Of a DNA stretch of 64,000 nucleotides, positions 23,903 to 32,731 are shown in pieces. Below the pieces are notes generated by a model, which was not told where the DNA came from, searched no databases, and saw nothing but the letters and a program-made list of their open reading frames with translations. Position 1 is the stretch's first letter. Each line of letters opens with the position of its first letter. Both the position numbers and the translations under genes were made by a program. The DNA comes from Acidobacteriota bacterium (lineage in GTDB: Bacteria > Acidobacteriota > JAAYUB01): NCBI GenBank assembly GCA_018001935.1, contig JAGNHB010000013.1:1-64000 (forward strand). Direction: 5' to 3'.

Positions 23903-25066
23903 CTACTCCCTCGGCGTGTGCACGTCGAACCCGCCGCTCCTCAGGTGGATGTCCCGCAGGGCGTCGCGCAGGTCCGTGTGGATCATGTCCGACACCAGCC
24001 CCTCGAAGGAAATCTCCGGTTCCCAGCCGAAGGCCGCCTTCGCCTTGGCGGGGTCCCCCTGGAGGACGTCCACCTCGGAGGGGCGGAAGTAGTCGGGGTG
24101 GACCCCCACCACCCAGTCGCCGGGCTTCACCTGCGGCCGGTGTTCGGCTTCCGCCGGGCCCATCTCCGTGAGGAAGCGCGCCCAGGCGGCGGGGTCGAAG
24201 GTGTCGATGTAGCCCTTCTCCTCGACGCCGGCGCCTTCCCACCGCAGGGTCATCCCCAGGGCCCCGAAGACGGCCGCGATGAAGTCCCGCACCGAGCGGG
24301 TCACGCCCGTGGCGATGACGAAGTCGTCGGGGGTGTGGTGCTGGAGCATCATCCACATGGCCCGGACGTAGTCCTTCGCGTGGCCCCAGTCGCGCCGGGC
24401 GTCCAGGTTGCCCATCCAGAGGCGGTCGTGGAGGCCCAGGACGATCCGTGCGGCCCCCCGGGTGATCTTCCGGGTCACGAAGGTCTCGCCCCGCCGGGGG
24501 GACTCGTGGTTGAAGAGGATCCCGTTGCACGCGAAGAGCCCGTAGGCCTCGCGGTAGTTCACGGTGATCCAGTAGCCGTAGGCCTTGGCCACGGCGTAGG
24601 GGCTGCGGGGGTGGAAGGGGGTCCGCTCCGTCTGGGGGACCTCCGCCGCCTTGCCGAACAGTTCGCTGGACGAGGCCTGGTAAAAGCGCGTCGTCCCCTC
24701 CAGCTTCAGGAGCCGGATGGCCTCCAGGAGCCGCAGCACGCCCAGGGCGTCCACGTCGCCGGTGTACTCGGGCTTCTCGAAGGAGACCTTCACGTGGCTC
24801 TGGGCCGCCAGGTTGTAGATCTCGTCGGGCTTGATCTCGCGGACGATGCGGATGAGGGTGGCGGCGTCGGAGAGGTCCCCGTAGTGGAAGTAGAAGCCGG
24901 TCGGGTAGGACTTGGGGTCCTTGTAGAGGTGGTCCACCCGCTGGGAGTTGAAGGAGGAGGAGCGCCGCTTGATGCCGTGCACCTCGTACCCCTTCGACAG
25001 GAGCAGCTCCGCCAGGTAGCTCCCGTCCTGCCCCGTCACGCCCGTGATCAACGCCGTCTTCTTCAT
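23903..25066 (-). CDS. gmd: GDP-mannose 4,6-dehydratase
   Basis: The 387-aa SDR dehydratase converts GDP-D-mannose to GDP-4-keto-6-deoxy-D-mannose, the first step to GDP-fucose or GDP-rhamnose. All hallmarks are present: [82 protein letters not shown] and [14 protein letters not shown] 25066 follows GAAAGGAAGG. A longer upstream frame exists but lacks family similarity. Its stop TAG is directly followed by GGGGGTAGGCTG, the gene-end repeat. It feeds fcl and possibly the RMD-like reductase at 57.7 kb. Confidence 0.96.
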   Translation of the reverse strand: MKKTALITGVTGQDGSYLAELLLSKGYEVHGIKRRSSSFNSQRVDHLYKDPKSYPTGFYFHYGDLSDAATLIRIVREIKPDEIYNLAAQSHVKVSFEKPEYTGDVDALGVLRLLEAIRLLKLEGTTRFYQASSSELFGKAAEVPQTERTPFHPRSPYAVAKAYGYWITVNYREAYGLFACNGILFNHESPRRGETFVTRKITRGAARIVLGLHDRLWMGNLDARRDWGHAKDYVRAMWMMLQHHTPDDFVIATGVTRSVRDFIAAVFGALGMTLRWEGAGVEEKGYIDTFDPAAWARFLTEMGPAEAEHRPQVKPGDWVVGVHPDYFRPSEVDVLQGDPAKAKAAFGWEPEISFEGLVSDMIHTDLRDALRDIHLRSGGFDVHTPRE

Positions 25067-25984
25067 GCTGCCTTCCTTTCGCTTCGGCTTTCCGGCCCCG
25101 CCTTGGCCCGGGTCGCCCGGGGGCGGGGGGGGGCGGAAAGAGGGGGGAAAGCGTGGCGTCCCGCCGGCGCCCGGGCTGCCGCGGCCGCTCACGCGGGTCT
25201 CAGCATACTCTCGCCGGGCCCGGTCCCGCAAGGCCAATCTGCCGGTCCCCACACGGGGGTCGGCGGAAAACGGACCACGGAATACACGAAATCCACGGAA
25301 ACGGGCGGGGGGGTAAGGACCACGGAATACACGAAAAACACTGAAACGGGCGGCGGGGTAAGGACCACGGAATACACGAAAAACACGGAAATGGGCGGCC
25401 GACGTTCCGCTCGGCCCTGCGGAGTGCGGCGCGAAGGCTTCCGGAACGAAAACGGAATCTGCGGAGTGCGGCGCGCAGGCGGCCGGGGCGGGAACGGCAT
25501 CTGCGGAGTGCGGCGCGAAGGCGGCCGACGTTCCGCTCGGCCCTGCGGAGTGCGGCGCGAAGGCGGCCGGGGAGGGAACGGAATTTGCGGAGTGCGGCGC
25601 GCAGGCTTCTGGAGCGCCGCTTTAAACAAACCGGACACGCAAGGCGCGCAGGCCGCCGGAGCGCCGCCTTCCCGCATCCGCCGATCCCCTCGGACCGCTC
25701 GGAAACGGCATGCGGTCTTCCACTGCGGCCCTGATGATGGACGCGGATCAGAATGAGCCCCTGACCCTCATCCTGACCCCCTCGTGCGCGGCTTCCCTTC
25801 TGCGCGGCACGATCAAAGCGGCGCTCCGGCCGCCTCCGCGCCGCACTCCACAAGTGGACGGCAAGCCCCGGGCACGCTCCGGGCAGGAAGAACGGCCGCG
25901 GCATGCTCCGTCGCCTCCGCGCCGCACTCCCCAGGCGGTGGCCGCCCTCCGGCGACGCGACCGTTTGTCAGGCGCGCGCCCCGC
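25067..25984. repeat. Repeat cluster upstream of gmd
   Basis: CCACGGAATACACGAAAAAC units in three copies (25265-25395) are followed by a 42-bp tandem array of the GGAGTGCGGCGCGAAGGC family (25410-25640) ending in CGCCGCTTTAAACAAAC, then further single units to 25960. No gene and no clear promoter for gmd were found. Confidence 0.8.
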
Positions 25985-26380
25985 TCATTCCGCCGGGGCC
26001 CTCCCCCGTTCCGCCAGCACCCGGGCGATCAGAATCCCCGCGGCCGCCCCCAGGACGTCGGCGAGCAGGTCCCATGCCTCGAAGGAGCGCCGGGGGATCA
26101 TCAGCTGGTGCAGCTCGTCCAGCAGAGCGTACGCCCCCGCCGCCAGGAGGGTCGCCCGGTACGGCCGGGCCGCCAGCCGGGGCGCGCGCCGCTGCACGCG
26201 CAGGCTCAGCGCCGCCAGCAGGCCCATCCCGGCGTAGGCGGTGAAGTGCACGAGCTTGTCGCCCAAGGGCAGCTTCGGCGCCGCGCTCCCGGGCAGGCTG
26301 GTCCCCAAGAGCATCGCCCCCCACCAGGCGAGGGTCAGGGCGTACAGGATCCGGGGGTGGCGCAGGGCGAAGGGGATCAT
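25985..26380 (-). CDS. VanZ-like membrane protein
   Basis: The 131-aa protein has four hydrophobic helices and the VanZ-family core LGDKLVHFTAYAGMGLLAA...DELHQLMIPRRSFEAWDLLADVLGAAAG, including the His/Asp residues typical of this family. VanZ proteins confer low-level teicoplanin resistance in enterococci, but most relatives have no known role. I start it at ATG 26380. The open frame continues to 26434 only through the AAAGATCTTACTTCG repeat, whose edge lies 17 bases before the ATG. No good ribosome binding site is visible, so the start is uncertain. Confidence 0.8.
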   Translation of the reverse strand: MIPFALRHPRILYALTLAWWGAMLLGTSLPGSAAPKLPLGDKLVHFTAYAGMGLLAALSLRVQRRAPRLAARPYRATLLAAGAYALLDELHQLMIPRRSFEAWDLLADVLGAAAGILIARVLAERGRAPAE

Positions 26381-26397
26381 GGCAGTCAGAAGGCTAT

Positions 26398-26900
26398 AGT
26401 CCCTACGAAGTAAGATCTTTGGCAAAATGAGCAAGATTTGAGATCATCGGTGGGCTCCCACCGCTTTCAGAGCGGGGAAACCCGATGCGGGGACGGAGGA
26501 GGGAATCCCGGCAGCGTCGTCCGGCATGCCACGGGATTAAAATGCCCCACTTGTGCTGATCCGGTTCCGGAATCGACGTATCCGGTCTCTCGCAAAGACG
26601 CCAGGACGCAAAGCCTCGCAAAGGAATCCCCCTTTTCCGGTTCCGGCTTTGCGAGGCTTGGCGTCTTTGCGCCTTTGCGAGAGGTAAAGACCGCCTGTTT
26701 TTTTCTGTTGCGTCCGGATGATCCGTGTCCATCCGTGTTCATCCGTGGTTTCTCTCCGGTTTATCCGGTTTGGGCTGTAGGCGCTTTAGCGGCTGCGATA
26801 ATGCCAACCTGTAGTCGTTTCCGGTCGCCTGCCGGGACCACTGTTACCGGGCGATGTCCCGGGAACAACGTAGCACCTTCAAAGTGCGCTTTTGTCATGT
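26398..26900 (-). repeat. Composite repeat, copy B (inverted relative to 5040-5610)
   Basis: It contains the same succession of segments as copy A in the opposite orientation, nearly identical over about 350 bases (26398-26755) and then recognisably similar to 26870. The remaining DNA to 27037 contains only a short run of GAATCGGGATCG-type units. Confidence 0.85.
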
Positions 26901-27037
26901 TGGCGACGATTTCCTGTCCGATCTTTTTCGTGTGGTTCGTGGTTTTCTTCCCTTTCGTGGTTCCTGTTCCGGTTTTCCCGGGTTGGGCTGAAGATCGTCG
27001 GGGTCGGAATCGGGATCGCCGTCAGATTGCGTTCCCG

Positions 27038-27445
27038 TCACGCCTTCAAGAATTCCGCCACCGTCATGACCGTCACCCCGCAGGTCTTCGCCGGGTCGTT
27101 GATCAACGGCCCGAAATGCCGCAGGTCGCCGGTCAACAGGTGCGTCGCCTTGAACCGGAGGGCTGAGAGGAAAATCGACCTGTCCTTCTCGGGGAGATCA
27201 AGAGGGCAGGCTGAACCGGAATCGGAGGCAACGATCCTCAGGGCCGGGAGAAGCGCGTCAAGCCGGGGCAGGCTGCCGGTGTACTTGATGCCCAGGTTCC
27301 GGCGCGCTTCGTGGACGGCCAGGGCGGACGTCATGACCTTCCAGTGCCCCCGGACCCCGAGTTCTACCAGTAGGGCCGCTTTCCCCGACGGATTGTGCGC
27401 CGCCGTGAAGAGCACGTTGGCGTCCAGAAAAAGAAGGAGGGGCAT
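27038..27445 (-). CDS. PIN-domain ribonuclease toxin
   Basis: The 135-aa PIN-domain protein starts LLLFLDANVLFTAAHN with the first catalytic Asp. A conserved Glu (ALAVHEARRNL) and two later acidic positions (LPEKDRSIFLSALRFKATHLLTGDLRHF) complete the four-residue metal site. PIN toxins of type II modules cleave RNA such as tRNA or rRNA. It follows its presumed antitoxin by 3 bases. The last residues (VMTVAEFLKA) are typical. No truncation is seen, and the module is likely active. Confidence 0.88.
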   Translation of the reverse strand: MPLLLFLDANVLFTAAHNPSGKAALLVELGVRGHWKVMTSALAVHEARRNLGIKYTGSLPRLDALLPALRIVASDSGSACPLDLPEKDRSIFLSALRFKATHLLTGDLRHFGPLINDPAKTCGVTVMTVAEFLKA

Positions 27446-27448
27446 GGC

Positions 27449-27694
27449 CTATTTCACGAGGCGCTGCAGAATGGACTGGCGCTCGGCGTCGTCGAGACGG
27501 TCTTCGGCGTTCCAGCGCTCGATGTCGGAGTCGCTGTAGGTCTCGATCTCCAGGGTCGCCGCCGGCCGGAGGATGATCTTTCCGTCGTCCTCCTCGGCGA
27601 TCAGGACGCCGCCTGCCTCGATGCCCAACCGCCGGCGCATTCCGGCCGGCAGGGTGATCTGCCCCCGTGCCGACACGGCGATGCTCTCGCGCAT
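27449..27694 (-). CDS. AbrB/MazE-type antitoxin
   Basis: The 81-aa protein has a SpoVT-AbrB swapped-hairpin domain at its N-terminus: SARGQITLPAGMRRRLGIEAGGVLIAEEDDGKIILRP. A C-terminal acidic tail (LEIETYSDSDIERWNAEDRLDD) would wrap the PIN toxin. Such antitoxins repress their own operon. I use ATG 27694, which fits the AbrB start MRESIAVSARGQ; a GTG at 27709 would add five residues. It is translated just ahead of the toxin. Confidence 0.88.
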   Translation of the reverse strand: MRESIAVSARGQITLPAGMRRRLGIEAGGVLIAEEDDGKIILRPAATLEIETYSDSDIERWNAEDRLDDAERQSILQRLVK

Positions 27695-28098
27695 GCTGAC
27701 CTCCCACACCAGATTCCGTAAATCAGTATATCAGAATCTCGCAAACTATGCCAGGGCTTGGAAGGTAACGTCCAGGGGGTCTGAAAGCATGCCTTCACCG
27801 GGTCGCCCCGCCGCCGGGGGTGAGCTTTCGGAAACACTCTCACAGAGGCACGGAGAAGAATCATAAGGATTGTTGATTCTATTAAATACGATTTGCATCT
27901 CTCCGTGCCACTGTGCCTCTGTGAGAGAAAAGGACTTTTTGAGAGACCCGGATCCGGATCGACTCTCGCCAAGGCGCCAAGCTCGCAAAGGAGGACCGCA
28001 TCCGCCGCGACTTCCCCTCCTGGATGACCTCGCCAGCGATCGACCCCAATGCCTCGCGCGATCTGTCAATGCACTTGCATCTCAGAGCCTAACCGCCT
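27695..28098. repeat. CACGGAG palindrome and CTCGCCAAGG palindrome half
   Basis: A 100-bp palindrome (27836-27935) has arms CACAGAGGCACGGAGAAG and CTCTCCGTGCCACTGTGCC around ATTCTATTAAATACGATTTG. CTCTCGCCAAGGCGCCAAGC follows (27962-27990). TTACGGAATCTGG...ATATACTGATTT upstream of the antitoxin may include its promoter. No gene is seen. Confidence 0.7.
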
Positions 28099-29973
28099 TC
28101 AGCCTGCCCCTCCCCCCCCCCGATAGAACGGCACGTTCTTCGCCAGAAACGCCCGGATCGCCTCGGCCCCCCCGGCCACGGCGTCGGCCATCTCGCGCAG
28201 CATCGCCTCCAGTTCCGCCCCGGAGAAGCGGGACGGCTGGCGCGCCACGAAGACCTTGGCGTGGCTGGTGGAGACGGTCCCCTCCTCGGCGGTGAGGAGT
28301 TCCTCGAAGAGCTTCTCGCCGGGCCGCAGGCCGGTGAAGGCGATGGGGATGTCCTCCCTCGGCTCCATGCCGTTGAGGCGGATCAGGTCCTCCGCCAGCT
28401 TGAGGATCTTCACCGGCTCCCCCATGTCCAGGACGAAGACTTCCCCGCCCGCCCCCATGGCCGCCGCCTGGAAGACCAGGTTCACCGCCTCGGGGATGGT
28501 CATGAAGTAGCGGGACATCTCGGGGTGGGTGACGGTGACCGGCCCCCCGCGCCGGATCTGGTCGAGGAAGAGGGGCACCACGCTGCCCCGGCTGGCTAAG
28601 ACGTTGCCGAAGCGCACCGAGACGAAGCGGGTCCCGTCCAGGGCGTTGAGGGTGCTGCAGACCGCCTCGGCGAGGCGCTTGGAGGCCCCCATCACCGAGG
28701 TGGGGTTCACCGCCTTGTCGGTGGAGATGTTCACGAAGCGCTCCACCCCGTGCACCAGCGCGGCGCGGCCCAGGGTGTGGGTCCCCCCGGCGTTGGTCTC
28801 CAGCGCCTCCTCGGGGAAGGCCTCCATCATGGGAACGTGCTTGTAGGCCGCGGCGTGGAACACCACCTGGGGCCGGTGGGCGCGGAAGACGGCGTCCACC
28901 GAGCGGGGCTTCCGCACGTCCCCCACGAAGGGGTGGACGGCGAGCTCGGGGGGGCGCAGGCGGTTCAGCTCCGCCAGCCGGTCGTAGACCCCCGTCTCGT
29001 CCACGTCGAAGACGATCACCGCCGCGGGCCCGTGGCGCAGCAGTTGCCGGGTGATCTCCGAGCCGATGGACCCCGCCGCCCCCGTCACCAGCACCCGCTT
29101 GCCGGCCAGGAAGCCCCGGATGGCCGTCGCGTCGGTCTCCACCGGCTCCCGGTAGAGCAGGTCCTCGATGTTGAGGTCGTGGAGGTCCCGGACCGACACC
29201 GACTGCTCGGGGAGCCGCGCGATGGGGGGGACCACCTTGAGGGTGCGCACCCCGCAGGCGGTGAGGGTGTCCCACAGCCCCTGCACGAGGGTGTGCTTGG
29301 CGGAGGTGATGGCCATGACGGCCGCCTCCACGTCGAAGGCCTTCACCACCGAGGGGATCTCCGCCAGGGTTCCGGCCACGGGGACCCCGTGGATGAAGGC
29401 CTGGTCCTTGACGGGGTCGTCGTCCACGAAGGCCACGGGGTGGAAGACGCTGTCGGGGTCCCGGAGCAGCTCCCGCGCCAGGCGCTCCCCCGTGGGGCCG
29501 GCGCCGATGATCAGCGCCCGCTGGCCGGAGTGCCGCTCCCTGAGCACCTCCCGCCACACCCGCCGGGCGATGCGGTAGGCGGCGATGAGCAGCGCGGAGA
29601 AGACCCCGTGGAGCAGCACCACGCTGCGGGGGGGGACGCGGAGGGTGGCCGTCCACTGGGCCCCCTGGACCACCGCGAAGAAGACGGCGGTCCACAGCGC
29701 CGCCGCCGTCAGCAGGCCCGCCATCTCCTTGAGGCCCACGTAGGACCAGGCGCAGCGGTAGAGCCCGAAGCGCCGCAGCAGCACCACCTGGACCAGGGCG
29801 AAGAGGGGCAGCCACCGGGAAGCGAAGAAGCTGAAGTCGGGCGGGAGGTGGAAGTCGAAGCGCAGCAGGAAGCTCAGGGTGAACGCCCCGGCGATGAGGA
29901 CGAGGTCCCCCGCCAGGAAACCGAAGCGCCGCTTCCACGGCGTCGGCGTCATCACCTGCCGAAGCGTCATCAT
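28099..29973 (-). CDS. Membrane nucleotide-sugar 4,6-dehydratase (CapD/PglF/WbpM type)
   Basis: The 624-aa protein has four N-terminal membrane helices (about residues 15-130). A first Rossmann-like domain (LIIGAGPTGERLARELL, ~150-280) and a second SDR domain follow, with VLVTGAAGSIGSEITRQLL (about residue 290), VFDVDETGVYDRLAEL, FHAAAYKHVPMMEA, NISTDKAVNPTSVMGASKRLAE and RFGNVLASRGSVVPLF. These are the marks of UDP-GlcNAc 4,6-dehydratases that start synthesis of bacillosamine, FucNAc or QuiNAc. The Met/Lys catalytic pair of this subfamily (MGASK) is present. It lies apart from the main sugar locus. The C-terminal Gly-rich end runs into AGGCTGAAGG, which supplies TGA. Confidence 0.92.
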   Translation of the reverse strand: MMTLRQVMTPTPWKRRFGFLAGDLVLIAGAFTLSFLLRFDFHLPPDFSFFASRWLPLFALVQVVLLRRFGLYRCAWSYVGLKEMAGLLTAAALWTAVFFAVVQGAQWTATLRVPPRSVVLLHGVFSALLIAAYRIARRVWREVLRERHSGQRALIIGAGPTGERLARELLRDPDSVFHPVAFVDDDPVKDQAFIHGVPVAGTLAEIPSVVKAFDVEAAVMAITSAKHTLVQGLWDTLTACGVRTLKVVPPIARLPEQSVSVRDLHDLNIEDLLYREPVETDATAIRGFLAGKRVLVTGAAGSIGSEITRQLLRHGPAAVIVFDVDETGVYDRLAELNRLRPPELAVHPFVGDVRKPRSVDAVFRAHRPQVVFHAAAYKHVPMMEAFPEEALETNAGGTHTLGRAALVHGVERFVNISTDKAVNPTSVMGASKRLAEAVCSTLNALDGTRFVSVRFGNVLASRGSVVPLFLDQIRRGGPVTVTHPEMSRYFMTIPEAVNLVFQAAAMGAGGEVFVLDMGEPVKILKLAEDLIRLNGMEPREDIPIAFTGLRPGEKLFEELLTAEEGTVSTSHAKVFVARQPSRFSGAELEAMLREMADAVAGGAEAIRAFLAKNVPFYRGGGGAG

Positions 29974-31394
29974 CTAGCCCTGTCCCCCAAACTCAGGGTC
30001 GTCGTGAAGTTCCATAGTACACCTTTCGGAGGCTCTTGTGCAAGTCCTTTGTTTGTTGAAGAGCTGTTTAGGCTGTAGGCTGAAGGCTGTTAGGCTGAAG
30101 GCTGTTAGGCTGAAGGCTGTTAGGCTGAAGGTCGGAACGGATTTTATCGGGGTCGGAATCGGTATCGGTATCGCAATCGGTCTCGCAATCGGTATCGCCA
30201 TTCGCCATCGCCGTCACCATCGCCATTCGCCATTGCCGTCGCCATCGCCGTCACCATCGCCATTCGCCACCGCCACCGCCATTCGCCATCGCCACCGCCA
30301 TCGCTACCGCCACCGCCATCGTAAAAGGGTTCAGCCGCTCACACGGTTGCGCGTTACCCTCATGTTGCCGATCCCGCTTGCCTCCCCAAACCGCTTCTCC
30401 CGGGCAACATCCCTGACCCACCCCCGGGTACCTGAAAACGAAACTCGTTTCCCCATCGCGCAAGCCCGCGGGGTCGATCCCTAAAAACGTCCGCCGGGAA
30501 CGGAAGTTGCGGCTATGCCGTCTTTCTTTGCGGTCTTGGCGCCTTGGCGAGAATCGATCCGGATCAGGATCTCGCCAAGGCGCCAAGTTCGCCAAGAAGA
30601 ACGGGTCGCCAGGGATACGGCCAAAGGGCACGAAAGTTCGCCTTCACCAAATCGCCGCGCCTCCCGGAGAAAGCTTCCGGAAGCTCTCTCTCAGAGGCAC
30701 GGAGAAGAATCCTGCGGATTGCTGATTCTCTCAAGGACAATCTGCACTTTTCCGTGCCTCGGGGCCTCCGTGAGAGATCCCTCCGGAATTCCTCTCCCCG
30801 AGGCACGGGGAAGAGGTGCCGTGAACCAGACAAACGATCTCTCCGGTCACAGGACTCTTTCTTGCGGTCTCCCCGCCGCTGACTCCCGTGTTCTTGATCC
30901 CGTATTCTGGATTCTGGATTCTGTCTTCTTCGATCGTGGCCGTCGTGAACATCGTGCCCGGGCCCCGGAATCCCGTTCGATCTTGCGTGTATTTCGGGGT
31001 CCCTTCTTCGGGGTGTCCGGGTTGGAGTTTAAACCGAACGGTTTCGAGTTGAAAATCTGACCGCTTGCTTACGCGCGCGGCTCCGATTGCGATGGCGACG
31101 GCGATTGCGACGGCAACGGCGATTGCGACGGCGACGGCGATTGCGATTGCGACTGCGATTGCGACTGCGATTCCGATACCGACCCCGATACCGATACCGA
31201 TACCGAAGGGTTCCCCTCCGGACCTACAGCCTAAACCCCTACAGCCTAAACCCCTTTCCGACCCCGATACCGAAGGGTTCCCCTCCGGACCTACAGCCTA
31301 AACCCCTACAGCCTAAACCCCTTTCCGACCCCGATACCGAAGGGTTCCCCTCCGGACCTACAGCCTAAACCCCTACAGCCTAAACCCCTACAGC
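29974..31394. repeat. 1.4-kb block of dispersed repeats without genes
   Basis: In order: AGGCTGAAGGCTGTT units (30070-30130), GGNATCG hexamers running into CATCGCCATTCGC units (30142-30325), and a piece related to 5088-5165 (30325-30420). Next come a CTTGGCGCCTTGGCGAG palindrome (30515-30600) and the CACGGAG palindrome (30689-30782). GATTGCGACGGC hexamers (31082-31205) and three tandem CCTCCGGACCTACAGCCTAA blocks (31215-31390) end the block, the last forming the stop of the next gene. Confidence 0.85.
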
Positions 31395-32303
31395 CTACAG
31401 CCTCTTCACCACATCCATCCCCCGCACCCCCAAATACCGCAGCGCCACCCCCGGCCAGTCCCGCACCCGGTCCATGAGGGCGAAGCCCAGCTTCCACCGG
31501 GCCGCCCAGGCCCCCCCCGCCGCGAGGCGGCTCACCGGGAAGGCCGCCGGGTCGAGGTGACGGTCCAGCCACCGCCGGCGCCGCGCCGAGGGTTCGAGCG
31601 CCGCCAGGACCGCCCCCGGCACCGCCGCCCCGTCCTGGCGCACGGCGGCCGTCAGCGCGTAGAAGGCCCCCACCCGGCACCGGGCGGCGGCGGCCCCTTC
31701 GAGGAACACGGGCCACGCCAGCGGCAGCCGCGCCGCGACCCGGGCCAGGTCCGTCACGTGCTTGCGGGCCACGTTGAAGTGGGACCCCGCCATGTGGAGG
31801 CACAGGTGCAGCAGGAGGTCCTCGGCGCCCAGCCCCCGGGCGGGCAGGCCCAGGAAGTCGAAGGCGACGGCGCGCCGGAGCATCGCGTCCACGTCCACGG
31901 GGTAGCGCTTCTGGGAGCACAGGTCCCGGTGCAGCTCCACCGGCAGCCCGTGGGGCCCCTCCAGCGCCGCGTGGTAAAAGCGCGCCTCGGTGGCCGCCCG
32001 CCCCGGCTCCCCGGGCAGCGGGGCGAAGCCCGCCCCCGCCAGGGCCGCCGTCGCCGCGGCGAAGCGCGCCGGGGGCACCAGCAGGTCCAGGTCCACCCAG
32101 TCGCGGTCCACCGGGCTCGGGTAGACCGTGCAGGCCAGCTGCGGCCCCTTGAGCACCACCCAGGGCACCCCGGCGCCGTCCAGCACCTCCGACGCCTTCG
32201 CCAGGGTGGCCTTCGTCCGCACCAAAAGCGCCAGCGCCGCCCCCCCGGGCACTTTCCCCAGTGAAGCCCCCCCCGCCAATGCCGTCGCCACCGTGTCAGC
32301 CAT
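31395..32303 (-). CDS. Nucleotidyltransferase-fold family protein (PF14907-like)
   Basis: The 302-aa protein shows WVVLKGPQLACTVYPSPVDRDWVDLDLLVPP, the LKG...YP...R...DLDLLV pattern of uncharacterised nucleotidyltransferase_5 proteins, with the two Asp of the metal site. AEDLLLHLCLHMAGSHFNVARKHVTDLARVA in the middle is also typical. Members are often found in capsule or lasso-peptide-like loci, but the reaction is not known. It ends ...VVKRL-TAG, where AGG CTG TAG belongs to the dispersed repeat. No partner gene adjoins it. Confidence 0.75.
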   Translation of the reverse strand: MADTVATALAGGASLGKVPGGAALALLVRTKATLAKASEVLDGAGVPWVVLKGPQLACTVYPSPVDRDWVDLDLLVPPARFAAATAALAGAGFAPLPGEPGRAATEARFYHAALEGPHGLPVELHRDLCSQKRYPVDVDAMLRRAVAFDFLGLPARGLGAEDLLLHLCLHMAGSHFNVARKHVTDLARVAARLPLAWPVFLEGAAAARCRVGAFYALTAAVRQDGAAVPGAVLAALEPSARRRRWLDRHLDPAAFPVSRLAAGGAWAARWKLGFALMDRVRDWPGVALRYLGVRGMDVVKRL

Positions 32304-32731
32304 TGAGATCGAATCCCATCCGGATCGGTCCGGTCAGTGAAGATTGATGCTGTCGCAAAAAGTGGCGCCGCCCTCCAGGGCGGCGGACAAACAAAGGAGT
32401 TAAGACACACAAAATCCTGAATCTCCGACTTTCTGCGATCCCATCAATAGCGGTTGTCTTCTGTTCGGGTCTCGAGTATCGGGTATGCCTGTCAAGGGAT
32501 TTCAGATTAGTGTAAATCAGTGTAGATTAGTGGTTTGAATTGGTGATTGGATTCCGCGGCCGTGACCCATGGTTCCGGCCCCCGTTCGTGTGGTTGGTGT
32601 GTTTCGTGGTTTGAATAGGCTGTTAGCGGTTTAGGCTGAAGGGGTTTAGGTCCGGAACCGAAGCGGGGTTGCCGTCTCGAACAGCGTGCCTCTGCCCTGA
32701 ATCCCGCCCGTGTATTTCGTGGTTGGATTGC
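32304..32731. repeat. MITE-like copy 4 and first TA-island composite repeat
   Basis: A diverged MITE-like copy (32343-32447, ends GATGCTGTCGCAAAAAGT and GCGATCCCATC) is followed by TTAGTGTAAATCAGTGTAGATTAGTGG, CCCCCGTTCGTGTGGTTGG and AGGCTGTTAGCGGTTTAGGC. The last three occur in this order four more times up to 40.5 kb. No gene is seen. Confidence 0.75.

Noticed and set aside
23771..25756. Plus-strand frame of about 660 residues over gmd
   Set aside because: It is antisense to gmd and then runs through tandem repeats; its composition (Gly, Val, His, Arg rich) is that of a shadow frame.
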